Shown: one piece after another, positions 1 to 5,028 of the stretch
Layout of the letters: every line of letters begins with the position of its first letter
How positions within the stretch are numbered: position 1 is the stretch's first letter
NCBI GenBank assembly: GCA_013152795.1
Contig: JAADFS010000076.1
Coordinates: forward strand, 1-6,987
Length of the DNA: 6,987 nt
Direction of reading: 5' to 3'
Source: Deferribacteres bacterium
GTDB taxonomy: Bacteria; Nitrospirota; Thermodesulfovibrionia; UBA6902
Notes under the pieces: model-generated
What the model was told of the DNA's origin: nothing
The model's database searches: none
Seen by the model: the letters and a program-made list of their open reading frames with translations, nothing else
Made by a program: the position numbers and the translations under genes

Positions 1-200
1 TGATAGACGCCGCGGGATGCAAGGGCATGAGAGCAGGCGGCGCGGAGGTGAGCCGGGTACATGCGAATTTCTTTATCAACACGGGAAATGCCACGTGCCG
101 GGATTTCATGGAGCTCATGCAGACCGTAAGGGCAAGGGTCAGGGAACACAGCGGCATCGAGCTCGAGCCGGAGATAAAGATAGTAGGAGCCAGTGATTGA
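1..200 (+). CDS. murB: UDP-N-acetylenolpyruvoylglucosamine reductase (MurB), C-terminal fragment
   Basis: MurB reduces UDP-GlcNAc-enolpyruvate to UDP-MurNAc with NADPH and FAD in the cytoplasm, the second committed step of peptidoglycan synthesis. Only the last 65 residues are in the window; the first whole codon is at 3 and the stop is TGA 198-200. The fragment reads IDAAGCKGMRAGGAEVSRVH, then ANFFINTGNAT, and ends in GIELEPEIKIVGASD. These are the C-terminal MurB signatures: the A-G-x-K-G-x-x-x-G-G-A segment, the HANF-INTGNAT block, and LEPE(V/I)K. The second Glu of LEPE (codon 171-173) aligns with the catalytic acid Glu325 of E. coli MurB. The protein ends about where family members usually end, so the 3' end looks intact; the 5' part is cut off by the window edge. 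The position directly before ddl and ftsQ matches the usual dcw order. Confidence 0.93.
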   Translation, partial: IDAAGCKGMRAGGAEVSRVHANFFINTGNATCRDFMELMQTVRARVREHSGIELEPEIKIVGASD

Positions 201-224
201 AAAGGACAGTGGCTTGTGCAGACT

Positions 225-259
225 GTTGCGGGTTGCAGGTTGCAGGTTGCGGGTTCAAC
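225..259 (+). repeat. Heptad tandem array, GTTGCRG x4
   Basis: Four consecutive 7-nt units are GTTGCGG (225-231), GTTGCAG (232-238), GTTGCAG (239-245) and GTTGCGG (246-252). They are followed by a degenerate fifth, GTTCAAC (253-259). The same units recur in the same orientation at 6821-6848. This resembles the short tandemly repeated heptanucleotides described in cyanobacteria and other bacteria. Any function is unknown. Confidence 0.85.
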
Positions 260-268
260 GGCTATAAG
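240..268 (+). promoter_or_regulatory. Possible sigma-70-type promoter for ddl-ftsQA
   Basis: TTGCAG (240-245, 3/6 to TTGACA) lies 17 nt before TATAAG (263-268, 5/6 to TATAAT). The -35-like box is supplied by a heptad repeat unit. The match is weak, and the family sigma preferences of this organism are unknown, so this is only a candidate for restarting transcription after the spacer. Confidence 0.22.
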
Positions 269-288
269 GCGATGGGATTATTATTGCA

Positions 289-320
289 CAGGGTGCAGAG
301 TGAAACAAGTCCCCCCTCCC
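289..320 (+). repeat. 32-bp exact direct repeat, copy A
   Basis: The 32 bases from 289 to 320 begin CAGGGTGCAGAGTGAAACAA and end in a C-tract. They are identical to 6887-6918 in the same orientation. Both copies lie downstream of a GTTGCRG heptad array and form the 5' arm of a C/G-tract hairpin. The two copies therefore belong to one composite dispersed element of about 115-120 bp. Confidence 0.9.
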
Positions 321-340
321 GCAGGGGGAGGGGGAGACTT
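307..340 (+). repeat. C-tract/G-tract hairpin
   Basis: AAGTC (307-311) pairs with GACTT (336-340), CCCCC (312-316) with GGGGG (330-334), T317 with A329 and CCC (318-320) with GGG (326-328). This leaves a 5-nt loop and one bulged A (335). The stem is about 14 bp and very GC-rich. No T-run follows, so it does not look like a standard intrinsic terminator, although it could attenuate or stabilise the transcript between murB and ddl. Confidence 0.7.
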
Positions 341-355
341 AAACAGCTTCCGGGC

Positions 356-372
356 AGGATGTGAATATTATG
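356..372 (+). promoter_or_regulatory. Ribosome binding site deciding the ddl start
   Basis: AGGATGTGA (356-364) matches AGGAGGTGA at 8 of 9 positions and ends 5 nt before ATG 370. The in-frame GTG at 361 lies inside this Shine-Dalgarno and has no properly spaced site of its own. I therefore choose ATG 370 over GTG 361. Confidence 0.6.
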
Positions 373-1311
373 ACTAAGGCGCTTGTTACAAAGAAGCGGA
401 TAGGGATACTGATGGGAGGACTCTCATCCGAGAGGGATGTCTCGATGCGGAGCGGCCTTGCTGTATACCAGAACCTGCAGGAACTCGGCTATAACTGCGT
501 GCCGATAGATGTCGGCAGGGACATAGCCGGCGTGCTGAAAAAGGAAAAGGTCAGGCTTGCCTTTCTTGCGCTGCACGGAGGCACGGGGGAAAACGGCGCT
601 ATCCAGGGACTGCTTGATGTGCTGGGGATTCCGTATACAGGCTCGGGCCTGCTGGCCTCGGCCATTGCCATGGACAAGGAGGTCTCGAAAAAGATATTCG
701 CCTACCACGGCCTGACTTCCGCACCTTTTATTGTGGTCAGGCAGCCCGGTAGCAGGGGCAGGCGCAGGAAAGCCGACTTTCCGGAGCCGCCGTTTGAGCC
801 GCCGTGGGTCGTGAAGCCTGCGGCAGAGGGCTCCAGCATCGGGGTCAGCATTGTTAGGGAAAGGGACGCACTGCAGTCCTGCCTGGAGAAGACGTTTTCA
901 TACGGCCGGAGGGTGATCATAGAGAAGTTTATAAAAGGCAGGGAGATACACATCGGCATCCTCGGCGACCGCGCCCTCGGCGGGATTGAGGTGAGGCCTC
1001 AGACGGAATTTTACAACTACGAGGCAAAGTATTCCTCGGGTCTTACCGAGTATATCATGCCCCCGGAGATTGACGGTGCGGCTTACGGGAAGGTCATGGA
1101 CACGGCCCTCAGGGCACATACAGCCCTTGGGTGCTCGGGCGCAACGAGGGTTGACTTTATCGTTGATGAGGACAATACACCGTACATACTCGAGGTTAAT
1201 ACACTGCCCGGCATGACCGCCACGAGCCTGCTTCCCAAGATTGCCGGGGCCGCGGGGCTGGGCTTTAAAGATCTTATAGAGGAGATTATACGGCTTGCGA
1301 TCAGGGAATAA
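370..1311 (+). CDS. ddl: D-alanine--D-alanine ligase
   Basis: An ATP-grasp enzyme that joins two D-alanines in the cytoplasm; MurF then adds the dipeptide to the peptidoglycan precursor. It is 313 aa from ATG 370 (316 from GTG 361), the normal Ddl length. The N-terminal domain has RIGILMGGLSSERDVS with the D-Ala-binding Glu at residue 21 (E. coli DdlB Glu15) and LHGGTGENGAIQGLLD. The ATP-grasp part has KPAAEGSSIGVS (149-160; Ser155 corresponds to Ser150) and the omega-loop FYNYEAKY with Tyr221, equivalent to Tyr216. That Tyr indicates a D-Ala-D-Ala rather than D-Ala-D-Lac enzyme. Mg-binding residues are in TRVDF (Arg260, Asp262) and LEVNTLPGMT (Glu275, Asn277). All catalytic residues are present. 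A short Arg- and Pro-rich stretch (about 128-145) precedes the KPAAEGSS strand and looks like an extended loop. The 3' end overlaps ftsQ by 17 nt. Confidence 0.96.
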   Translation: MTKALVTKKRIGILMGGLSSERDVSMRSGLAVYQNLQELGYNCVPIDVGRDIAGVLKKEKVRLAFLALHGGTGENGAIQGLLDVLGIPYTGSGLLASAIAMDKEVSKKIFAYHGLTSAPFIVVRQPGSRGRRRKADFPEPPFEPPWVVKPAAEGSSIGVSIVRERDALQSCLEKTFSYGRRVIIEKFIKGREIHIGILGDRALGGIEVRPQTEFYNYEAKYSSGLTEYIMPPEIDGAAYGKVMDTALRAHTALGCSGATRVDFIVDEDNTPYILEVNTLPGMTATSLLPKIAGAAGLGFKDLIEEIIRLAIRE

Positions 1312-2065
1312 GAAACGCAGGGCGGCATACCGCCGCGGTGAAAGGCTGGCGATTTTTTTAAGGAGGGGCATTATTTTCTTTCTGATCGTCATCCTTGTCT
1401 CGGCCGCGGTCATGGGAGTGAAGTTCCTGGCGCAGCAGTTCCGCGTCAGGGAGATAGTCGTCTACGGGAACTATCAACTCGGCAGGGAAGACATTGTGGG
1501 CAGAATAAATGTAAAAAAAGGAGACTCCCTGCTGTCCGTAAATCTTGAGGATATTGACAGGAGGCTCAGGCAGAGCGCATGGATCAGGGAGGTCTCGCTG
1601 AAGAAGCGTTTCCCGGACACACTGATGATAAAGATAGAGGAGGCCGTGCCCAAGGCCCTGCTCAGGATTAAAAAGAGGCTGTACCTCATAGACGGTGAGG
1701 GCAGGATACTGGAGAGGATCAGGGGCGAAAGCACGCTGTTCCTGCCGGTCATCAAGGATATAAACCCGAAGAACAAAAAGGCAGTGTCCGAGGCGTTGAA
1801 GCTGGCGGATGCCATATCCAGGAGCAACCTGTCCACGGGCAGCGACCCGGTTGAGATAGGGCTTGAGTCCTACGGCCTTACCGTCAATATCGACGGCGAG
1901 TTCATGAAGGTCGGCTACGGCAGGTACAGGGAAAAGCTCGCGAGGTGGATAGAGATCGAGCCCGAGGTGAGAAAAAGGGGCCTGCCCCTGAAGTACATAG
2001 ACCTGAGGTTCAAGGATTCCGTTATTGTAAAACCCGTGAAAAAGCTCAGGAGAAAGGCCTCCTGA
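1295..2065 (+). CDS. ftsQ: Cell division protein FtsQ (DivIB-like, POTRA domain)
   Basis: A bitopic inner-membrane divisome scaffold that in studied bacteria links early ring proteins to FtsL, FtsB and the septal synthase FtsWI. It is 256 aa. A basic cytoplasmic tail (1-24, rich in Lys and Arg) is followed by one membrane helix (about 25-45, IIFFLIVILVSAAVMGVKFL). The POTRA domain (about 49-117) has FRVREIVVYGNYQLGREDIV, then SAWIREVSLKKRFPDTLMIKI. The C-terminal beta domain has VEIGLESYGLTVNID and LPLKYIDLRFKDSVIVKP, both typical of FtsQ. The start is TTG 1295, inside the end of ddl, with GAGGAG at 1279-1284 spaced 10 nt. The next in-frame ATG (1412) would remove most of the membrane helix, so TTG is preferred. 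The overlap with ddl and the 2-nt gap to ftsA suggest coupled translation. Confidence 0.93.
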   Translation: MRSGNKKRRAAYRRGERLAIFLRRGIIFFLIVILVSAAVMGVKFLAQQFRVREIVVYGNYQLGREDIVGRINVKKGDSLLSVNLEDIDRRLRQSAWIREVSLKKRFPDTLMIKIEEAVPKALLRIKKRLYLIDGEGRILERIRGESTLFLPVIKDINPKNKKAVSEALKLADAISRSNLSTGSDPVEIGLESYGLTVNIDGEFMKVGYGRYREKLARWIEIEPEVRKRGLPLKYIDLRFKDSVIVKPVKKLRRKAS

Positions 2066-2067
2066 CA

Positions 2068-3333
2068 ATGATGAATTTCGGATTTATAAGGGAAGTAGGC
2101 GTGAAAGACGAGAGGATAGTCGTGGGCCTTGATGTGGGCACCACGAAGATATGTGCTGTTGTCGGCGAGTTCTCCATTGAGCCGGACAGCGGCCCCGTGA
2201 ATGTAATAGGCGTGGGGACCGCCCCTTCAAAGGGGATCAGAAAGGGTATCATCACCAATATCGAGAACATGGCGGACTCGATCAGGGAGGCGGTGCGGCA
2301 GGCCGAATCAATGGCCGGTGTCGAGATAAAGGCCGTCCACATAGGGATTACCGGCGGGCACATAGAGTGCTTCTCAAGCAGCGGGGTCATAGCCGTCAGG
2401 GAGAAAGAGATAGGCCAGAAAGAGGTCGACAGTGTCATAGATGCGGCAAAGGCAGTGGCGATTCCCTTTGACAGGGAGATGCTCCATGTCATCCCCGTGG
2501 GATTCACCGTCAACGGCCAGGACGGGATCACCGACCCCCGCGGCATGCAGGGGGTAAGGCTTGAGACGGATGTCCGCATAATTACCGGCGCCGCAACCTC
2601 GGTGCAGAACCTGATCAGGAGCTGCCGCAGGGCCGGGCTTGAGGTGATGGAGGTTATATTCCAGCCCCTCGCATCCGCTGAGGCCGTGCTCACAGAGGAT
2701 GAAAAGGAGCTGGGCGTTGCCGTTGTCGATATAGGCGGCGGCACCACGGATATAGCCCTCTTCCGCGAAGGCGGCATCTGCCACAGCTCTGTTCTTGCAG
2801 TCGGGGGCGGCAACTTTACGAACGATATCGCAATCGGCCTGAGGATGCCGGCCCGTGAGGCCGAGGATGTGAAAAAGAAATACGGCTGCACAATGATATC
2901 CATGGCCGGAGAGGGGGAGCACATAGAGACGGGGTCGGACAGCGGCAAGCCGGGCAGGAGCATGCCGAGGCGGTACCTTGTGGAGATACTGCAGCCGCGC
3001 GCGGAGGAGCTGTTTACCCTGATCAGGGAAGAGATCCAGGGGTTTCACAGTGACATGAACTCCGGCGTGGTCCTCACAGGCGGCGCGGTGCTCATGGAAG
3101 GCATGGACGTCATGGCCGAAAACATACTCGAGCTTCCCGTAAGGATCGGCAGCCCCGTGGGCATTGAAAGTGTCACCGAGGAGATACACAGCCCTGCATA
3201 CGCCACAGGCGCCGGCCTTGCACTCATCGGGGCCGAGGAATACAGGATGGAATACAGGCCGCACAGCAGCCGCTCATTCACCTCGCTCAGGGCGAGAATG
3301 AGGGAATGGGTCGGGGATGTGTTTAAATTTTAA
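2068..3333 (+). CDS. ftsA: Cell division protein FtsA
   Basis: An actin-like ATPase that tethers FtsZ filaments to the inner membrane and recruits later divisome proteins. It is 421 aa from ATG 2068, the usual FtsA size. The phosphate-1 loop is VVGLDVGTTKICAVVG (18-33) and the FtsA-specific 1C subdomain spans roughly 92-170. Phosphate-2 is VAVVDIGGGTTDIALF (217-232) and the adenosine motif is VVLTGGAVLMEGM (334-346). The C-terminal FTSLRARMREWVGDVFKF is an amphipathic helix matching the FtsA membrane-targeting sequence. ATG 2068 is 2 nt after the ftsQ stop with AAAGG (2053-2057) upstream. In-frame GTG 2101, with AAGGGA about 7 nt upstream, would give a 410-aa protein beginning just before the phosphate-1 loop, as many FtsAs do, and remains a real alternative. 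The stop is a tandem TAATAA (3331-3336), followed at once by the S23 cassette instead of ftsZ. Confidence 0.95.
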   Translation: MMNFGFIREVGVKDERIVVGLDVGTTKICAVVGEFSIEPDSGPVNVIGVGTAPSKGIRKGIITNIENMADSIREAVRQAESMAGVEIKAVHIGITGGHIECFSSSGVIAVREKEIGQKEVDSVIDAAKAVAIPFDREMLHVIPVGFTVNGQDGITDPRGMQGVRLETDVRIITGAATSVQNLIRSCRRAGLEVMEVIFQPLASAEAVLTEDEKELGVAVVDIGGGTTDIALFREGGICHSSVLAVGGGNFTNDIAIGLRMPAREAEDVKKKYGCTMISMAGEGEHIETGSDSGKPGRSMPRRYLVEILQPRAEELFTLIREEIQGFHSDMNSGVVLTGGAVLMEGMDVMAENILELPVRIGSPVGIESVTEEIHSPAYATGAGLALIGAEEYRMEYRPHSSRSFTSLRARMREWVGDVFKF

Positions 3334-3335
3334 TA

Positions 3336-3363
3336 AGCAGGGTGCAGGGTGCAGGGGGCAGAA
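3336..3363 (+). repeat. Left inverted-repeat arm of the S23 cassette (GCAGGG heptads)
   Basis: Four 7-nt units are AGCAGGG, TGCAGGG, TGCAGGG and GGCAGAA. This 28-nt arm matches the reverse complement of 3727-3754 at 24 of 28 positions without gaps, and the innermost 13 bases (3351-3363) match perfectly. It starts inside the second ftsA stop codon and ends on the A of the S23 ATG, so it contains that gene's ribosome binding site. Confidence 0.85.
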
Positions 3364-3707
3364 TGAAATTTGAAGATCTGGATGTTTGGAAAAGGGCGGC
3401 GCGGTTGAGCGCCTGTATTTACAGGGAACTGTCGCAAGTTAATGATTTTGGATTCAAGGATCAAATTACCCGCTCGGGTTTGTCGATACCGAGCAATATA
3501 GCGGAGGGTATAGAAAGAGGCTCAGACAAGGAATGTGCCAAGTTTTTACATTATGCCAAAGGCTCTTGTGGAGAGCTGCGTACACAGATTTATATTGGAA
3601 TGGACATAGGTTACATAAATCCTGAAACCGGGAAGCAGTGGATTAAAGAAACCAGGGAACTGTCGGCCATGCTGGTCGGTTTAATCAGATTAAAACAAAA
3701 CATCTGA
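3363..3707 (+). CDS. Four helix bundle protein, S23/23S rRNA intervening-sequence protein (IVP) family
   Basis: A small 114-aa protein of the S23/IVP family, first known from ORFs in intervening sequences of 23S rRNA and structurally related to Avd of diversity-generating retroelements. Cellular function is not established. Family marks are the N-terminal KFEDLDVWKRAARL, DQITRSGLSIPSNIAEG (33-49) followed by IERG, and FLHYAKGSCGELRTQ (61-75). It is all-helical in character, has no signal or membrane segment, and is close to neutral (17 Lys/Arg, 15 Asp/Glu). ATG 3363 is chosen because the conserved family N-terminus starts there; in-frame GTG 3342 would only add translated repeat. AGGGGG (3353-3358) is a weak ribosome binding site inside the left repeat arm. 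Low GC and mixed Arg codons set it apart from its AGG-rich neighbours. It lies 29 nt after the ftsA stop, and no rRNA or reverse transcriptase is nearby. Confidence 0.92.
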   Translation: MKFEDLDVWKRAARLSACIYRELSQVNDFGFKDQITRSGLSIPSNIAEGIERGSDKECAKFLHYAKGSCGELRTQIYIGMDIGYINPETGKQWIKETRELSAMLVGLIRLKQNI

Positions 3708-3726
3708 GAAAACCGGAGCTGTTTTT

Positions 3727-3757
3727 TTCTGCCCCCTGCCCCCTGTCCCCTGCACCC
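3727..3757 (-). repeat. Right inverted-repeat arm of the S23 cassette (C-tract heptads)
   Basis: On the + strand the units are TTCTGCC, CCCTGCC, CCCTGTC and CCCTGCA followed by CCC. They are the reverse complement of the left-arm heptads (24/28). In RNA the two arms would form a stem with two internal U-C mismatches, one G-U pair and a frayed outer end, closing a loop of about 363 nt that holds the whole S23 gene. The minus strand has four G-runs (complement of 3732-3736, 3739-3743, 3747-3750 and 3755-3757), which fits a G-quadruplex pattern. Confidence 0.85.
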
Positions 3758-3767
3758 TTTTCGAGGA

Positions 3768-3795
3768 TTGGCAATTAAGTTGAAGCAATTGTAAG
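3768..3795 (+). promoter_or_regulatory. Possible promoter for ftsZ
   Basis: TTGGCA (3768-3773, 5/6 to TTGACA) lies 16 nt before TGTAAG (3790-3795, 4/6 to TATAAT). It sits in the AT-rich leader between the S23 cassette and ftsZ. If real, initiation near 3802 would give ftsZ a leader of about 45 nt and make its expression independent of the cassette. Sequence match alone is the evidence. Confidence 0.3.
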
Positions 3796-3834
3796 GCTAT
3801 TAACAGGATGAAATATTAATGGTGAATAAATAAA

Positions 3835-3842
3835 AAGGAGGT
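3835..3842 (+). promoter_or_regulatory. Strong ribosome binding site of ftsZ
   Basis: AAGGAGGT is a full Shine-Dalgarno match, 5 nt before ATG 3848. It is the strongest ribosome binding site in the window, fitting the high FtsZ level relative to FtsA and FtsQ seen in studied bacteria. Confidence 0.85.
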
Positions 3843-3847
3843 CTCTT

Positions 3848-5020
3848 ATGAAGATTTTTGAAATGGAAGAGATAGAGAACAAGGCTGCGAAGATCAAGAT
3901 CGTGGGCGTGGGCGGCGGCGGCAGCAATGCCGTAAACTGCATGATTGCATCAAGCCTGCAGGGTGTGGAATTCATAGCCGTCAATACCGATGCCCAGGCG
4001 CTTGAATCCTCCCTTGCCCACAGGCGCCTGCAGATCGGCAATTCCCTCACAAAAGGCCTCGGTGCAGGGGCTGACCCCGCGATAGGCAGGCAGGCTGCGC
4101 TTGACGACAGGGACCTTATAGAAGAGGCGCTGCAGGGCGCTGACATGGTCTTCATAACATCTGGCATGGGCGGCGGCACAGGCACCGGAGCCTCTCCTGT
4201 GGTGGCAGAGGCCGCCAGGGAGCAGGGCATACTCACAGCGGCTGTAGTCACCAAGCCGTTTCTTTTCGAGGGCAATAAACGCGCCAGAAACGCGGAGCAG
4301 GGGATAAAAGAGCTTAAAAAGCACGTAGATGCTATAATTATAATCCATAACAACAGGCTGCTGGAGATTACCGAAAAGGACACACCCTGGCTCCAGGCCC
4401 TGAATCTTGCAAACGATGTCCTGAGGCAGGCCGTCAAAGGCATCTCTGATTTGATACTCGTCCCCGGCCTGATAAACCAGGACTTTGCGGACATAAGGAC
4501 CATACTGTCGGACAGCGGAAGGGCGCTTATGGGCATAGGTAGCGCCGAGGGCGAGAACCGGGCCGTAAACGCAGCCAAGATGGCCATCAAGAGCCCCCTG
4601 CTGGAGGAGACCTCCATTGACGGCGCCAGGGGCGTACTGATAAACATCACCGGAGGCTCGTCCCTGTCTTTTCACGACGTGCACGATGCAGCCAGTCTCA
4701 TACGGGATGCGGTCCATGATGACGCCGAGATAATCTTCGGTTCTGTGGTGGACCCCGACCTTGACGACAGGATAGTGGTCACGGTCATAGCGACCCGCTT
4801 TGAAGAAAAGCCCAGGGCCGTGATGCCGTCATATGATAAATGGAGGCCGTCAAGGGAAGTGAACACACTGAAGAGCTCAAGCAGGATACTTTCAAAGGAG
4901 ACACACGAAGACAGGGGAAACGGTAATATGAATGTCAATGATGAGAAGAGCTATCTTGATATTCCGACATTCATGAGGAAAAACAATCTCAACGACACCA
5001 AAGACGTGAAAACGGTTTAG
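3848..5020 (+). CDS. ftsZ: Cell division protein FtsZ
   Basis: A tubulin-like GTPase that polymerises at midcell into the Z ring. It is 390 aa. The GTP-binding N-terminal domain has KIKIVGVGGGGSNAVN (15-30), FIAVNTDAQAL, GLGAGADP (70-77) and the tubulin signature SGMGGGTGTGASP (105-117). The synergy/T7 loop LINQDFADIRTI (208-219) carries the catalytic Asp212 and Asp215. MAIKSPLLEETSIDGARGVLINITGG follows in the C-terminal domain. A variable linker (about 321-368) leads to the conserved C-terminal peptide YLDIPTFMRK (369-378), the docking site for FtsA, plus 12 further residues. The segment IIHNNRLLEI departs slightly from the common IPNDRLL, but all GTPase residues checked are present. ATG 3848 follows a strong Shine-Dalgarno. 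The gene is separated from ftsA by the S23 cassette and followed by proS after 8 nt. Confidence 0.97.
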   Translation: MKIFEMEEIENKAAKIKIVGVGGGGSNAVNCMIASSLQGVEFIAVNTDAQALESSLAHRRLQIGNSLTKGLGAGADPAIGRQAALDDRDLIEEALQGADMVFITSGMGGGTGTGASPVVAEAAREQGILTAAVVTKPFLFEGNKRARNAEQGIKELKKHVDAIIIIHNNRLLEITEKDTPWLQALNLANDVLRQAVKGISDLILVPGLINQDFADIRTILSDSGRALMGIGSAEGENRAVNAAKMAIKSPLLEETSIDGARGVLINITGGSSLSFHDVHDAASLIRDAVHDDAEIIFGSVVDPDLDDRIVVTVIATRFEEKPRAVMPSYDKWRPSREVNTLKSSSRILSKETHEDRGNGNMNVNDEKSYLDIPTFMRKNNLNDTKDVKTV

Positions 5021-5028
5021 GTACAAAG

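Larger units (their letters stand above)
201..369. other. Repeat-rich intergenic spacer between murB and ddl
   Basis: There is no credible gene here. The spacer holds a GTTGCRG heptad array (225-252), one half of a 32-bp exact repeat (289-320) and a strong C-tract/G-tract hairpin (307-340). In an otherwise tightly packed operon it is one of only two breaks, and both breaks are filled with the same style of repeat. A 30-codon ORF from ATG 272 consists mostly of these repeats and has no Shine-Dalgarno. Confidence 0.75.
3336..3757 (+). mobile_element. Inverted-repeat-bounded S23/IVP gene cassette inserted between ftsA and ftsZ
   Basis: The unit is a four-helix-bundle gene between inverted heptad arrays (3336-3363 and 3727-3757). 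It breaks the usual ftsA-ftsZ adjacency. Its coding part is about 42% GC in lines I counted, against about 55-67% in ftsA and ftsZ, which suggests acquisition. It has the architecture of 23S rRNA intervening sequences (S23/IVP gene plus long inverted repeat) but lies in an mRNA operon. I see no transposase, reverse transcriptase or clear target-site duplication, so mobility is an inference. Confidence 0.42.

Noticed and set aside
272..364. 30-codon ORF from ATG 272
   Set aside because: No Shine-Dalgarno; most codons are repeat and hairpin sequence, and it runs into the ddl start region.
1945..2067. N-terminal extension of FtsA from ATG 1945
   Set aside because: It lies inside ftsQ, is not FtsA-like, and ATG 2068 or GTG 2101 fit the family start and have ribosome binding sites.
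2046..3264. Long minus-strand ORFs (305 and 296 aa) antisense to ftsA
   Set aside because: They mirror the biased codon use of ftsA on the opposite strand, have no family-like motifs, and lie over a clear conserved gene.
3342..3362. GTG start adding 7 residues to the S23 protein
   Set aside because: The extra codons are translated heptad repeat; the family N-terminus begins at ATG 3363.
3363..3707. Avd of a diversity-generating retroelement
   Set aside because: Fold family fits, but there is no reverse transcriptase, template repeat or variable repeat in the window.
3707..3728. Intrinsic terminator with T-run after the S23 gene
   Set aside because: The run of seven T follows only a weak 5-bp A/T-rich stem (AAAAC/GTTTT), and the strong GC arm lies after the T-run, not before it.
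3775..4717. Minus-strand ORFs (291 and 255 aa) opposite ftsZ
   Set aside because: Shadow frames of ftsZ with low-complexity Ser/Ala/Pro-rich translation and no recognisable domain.
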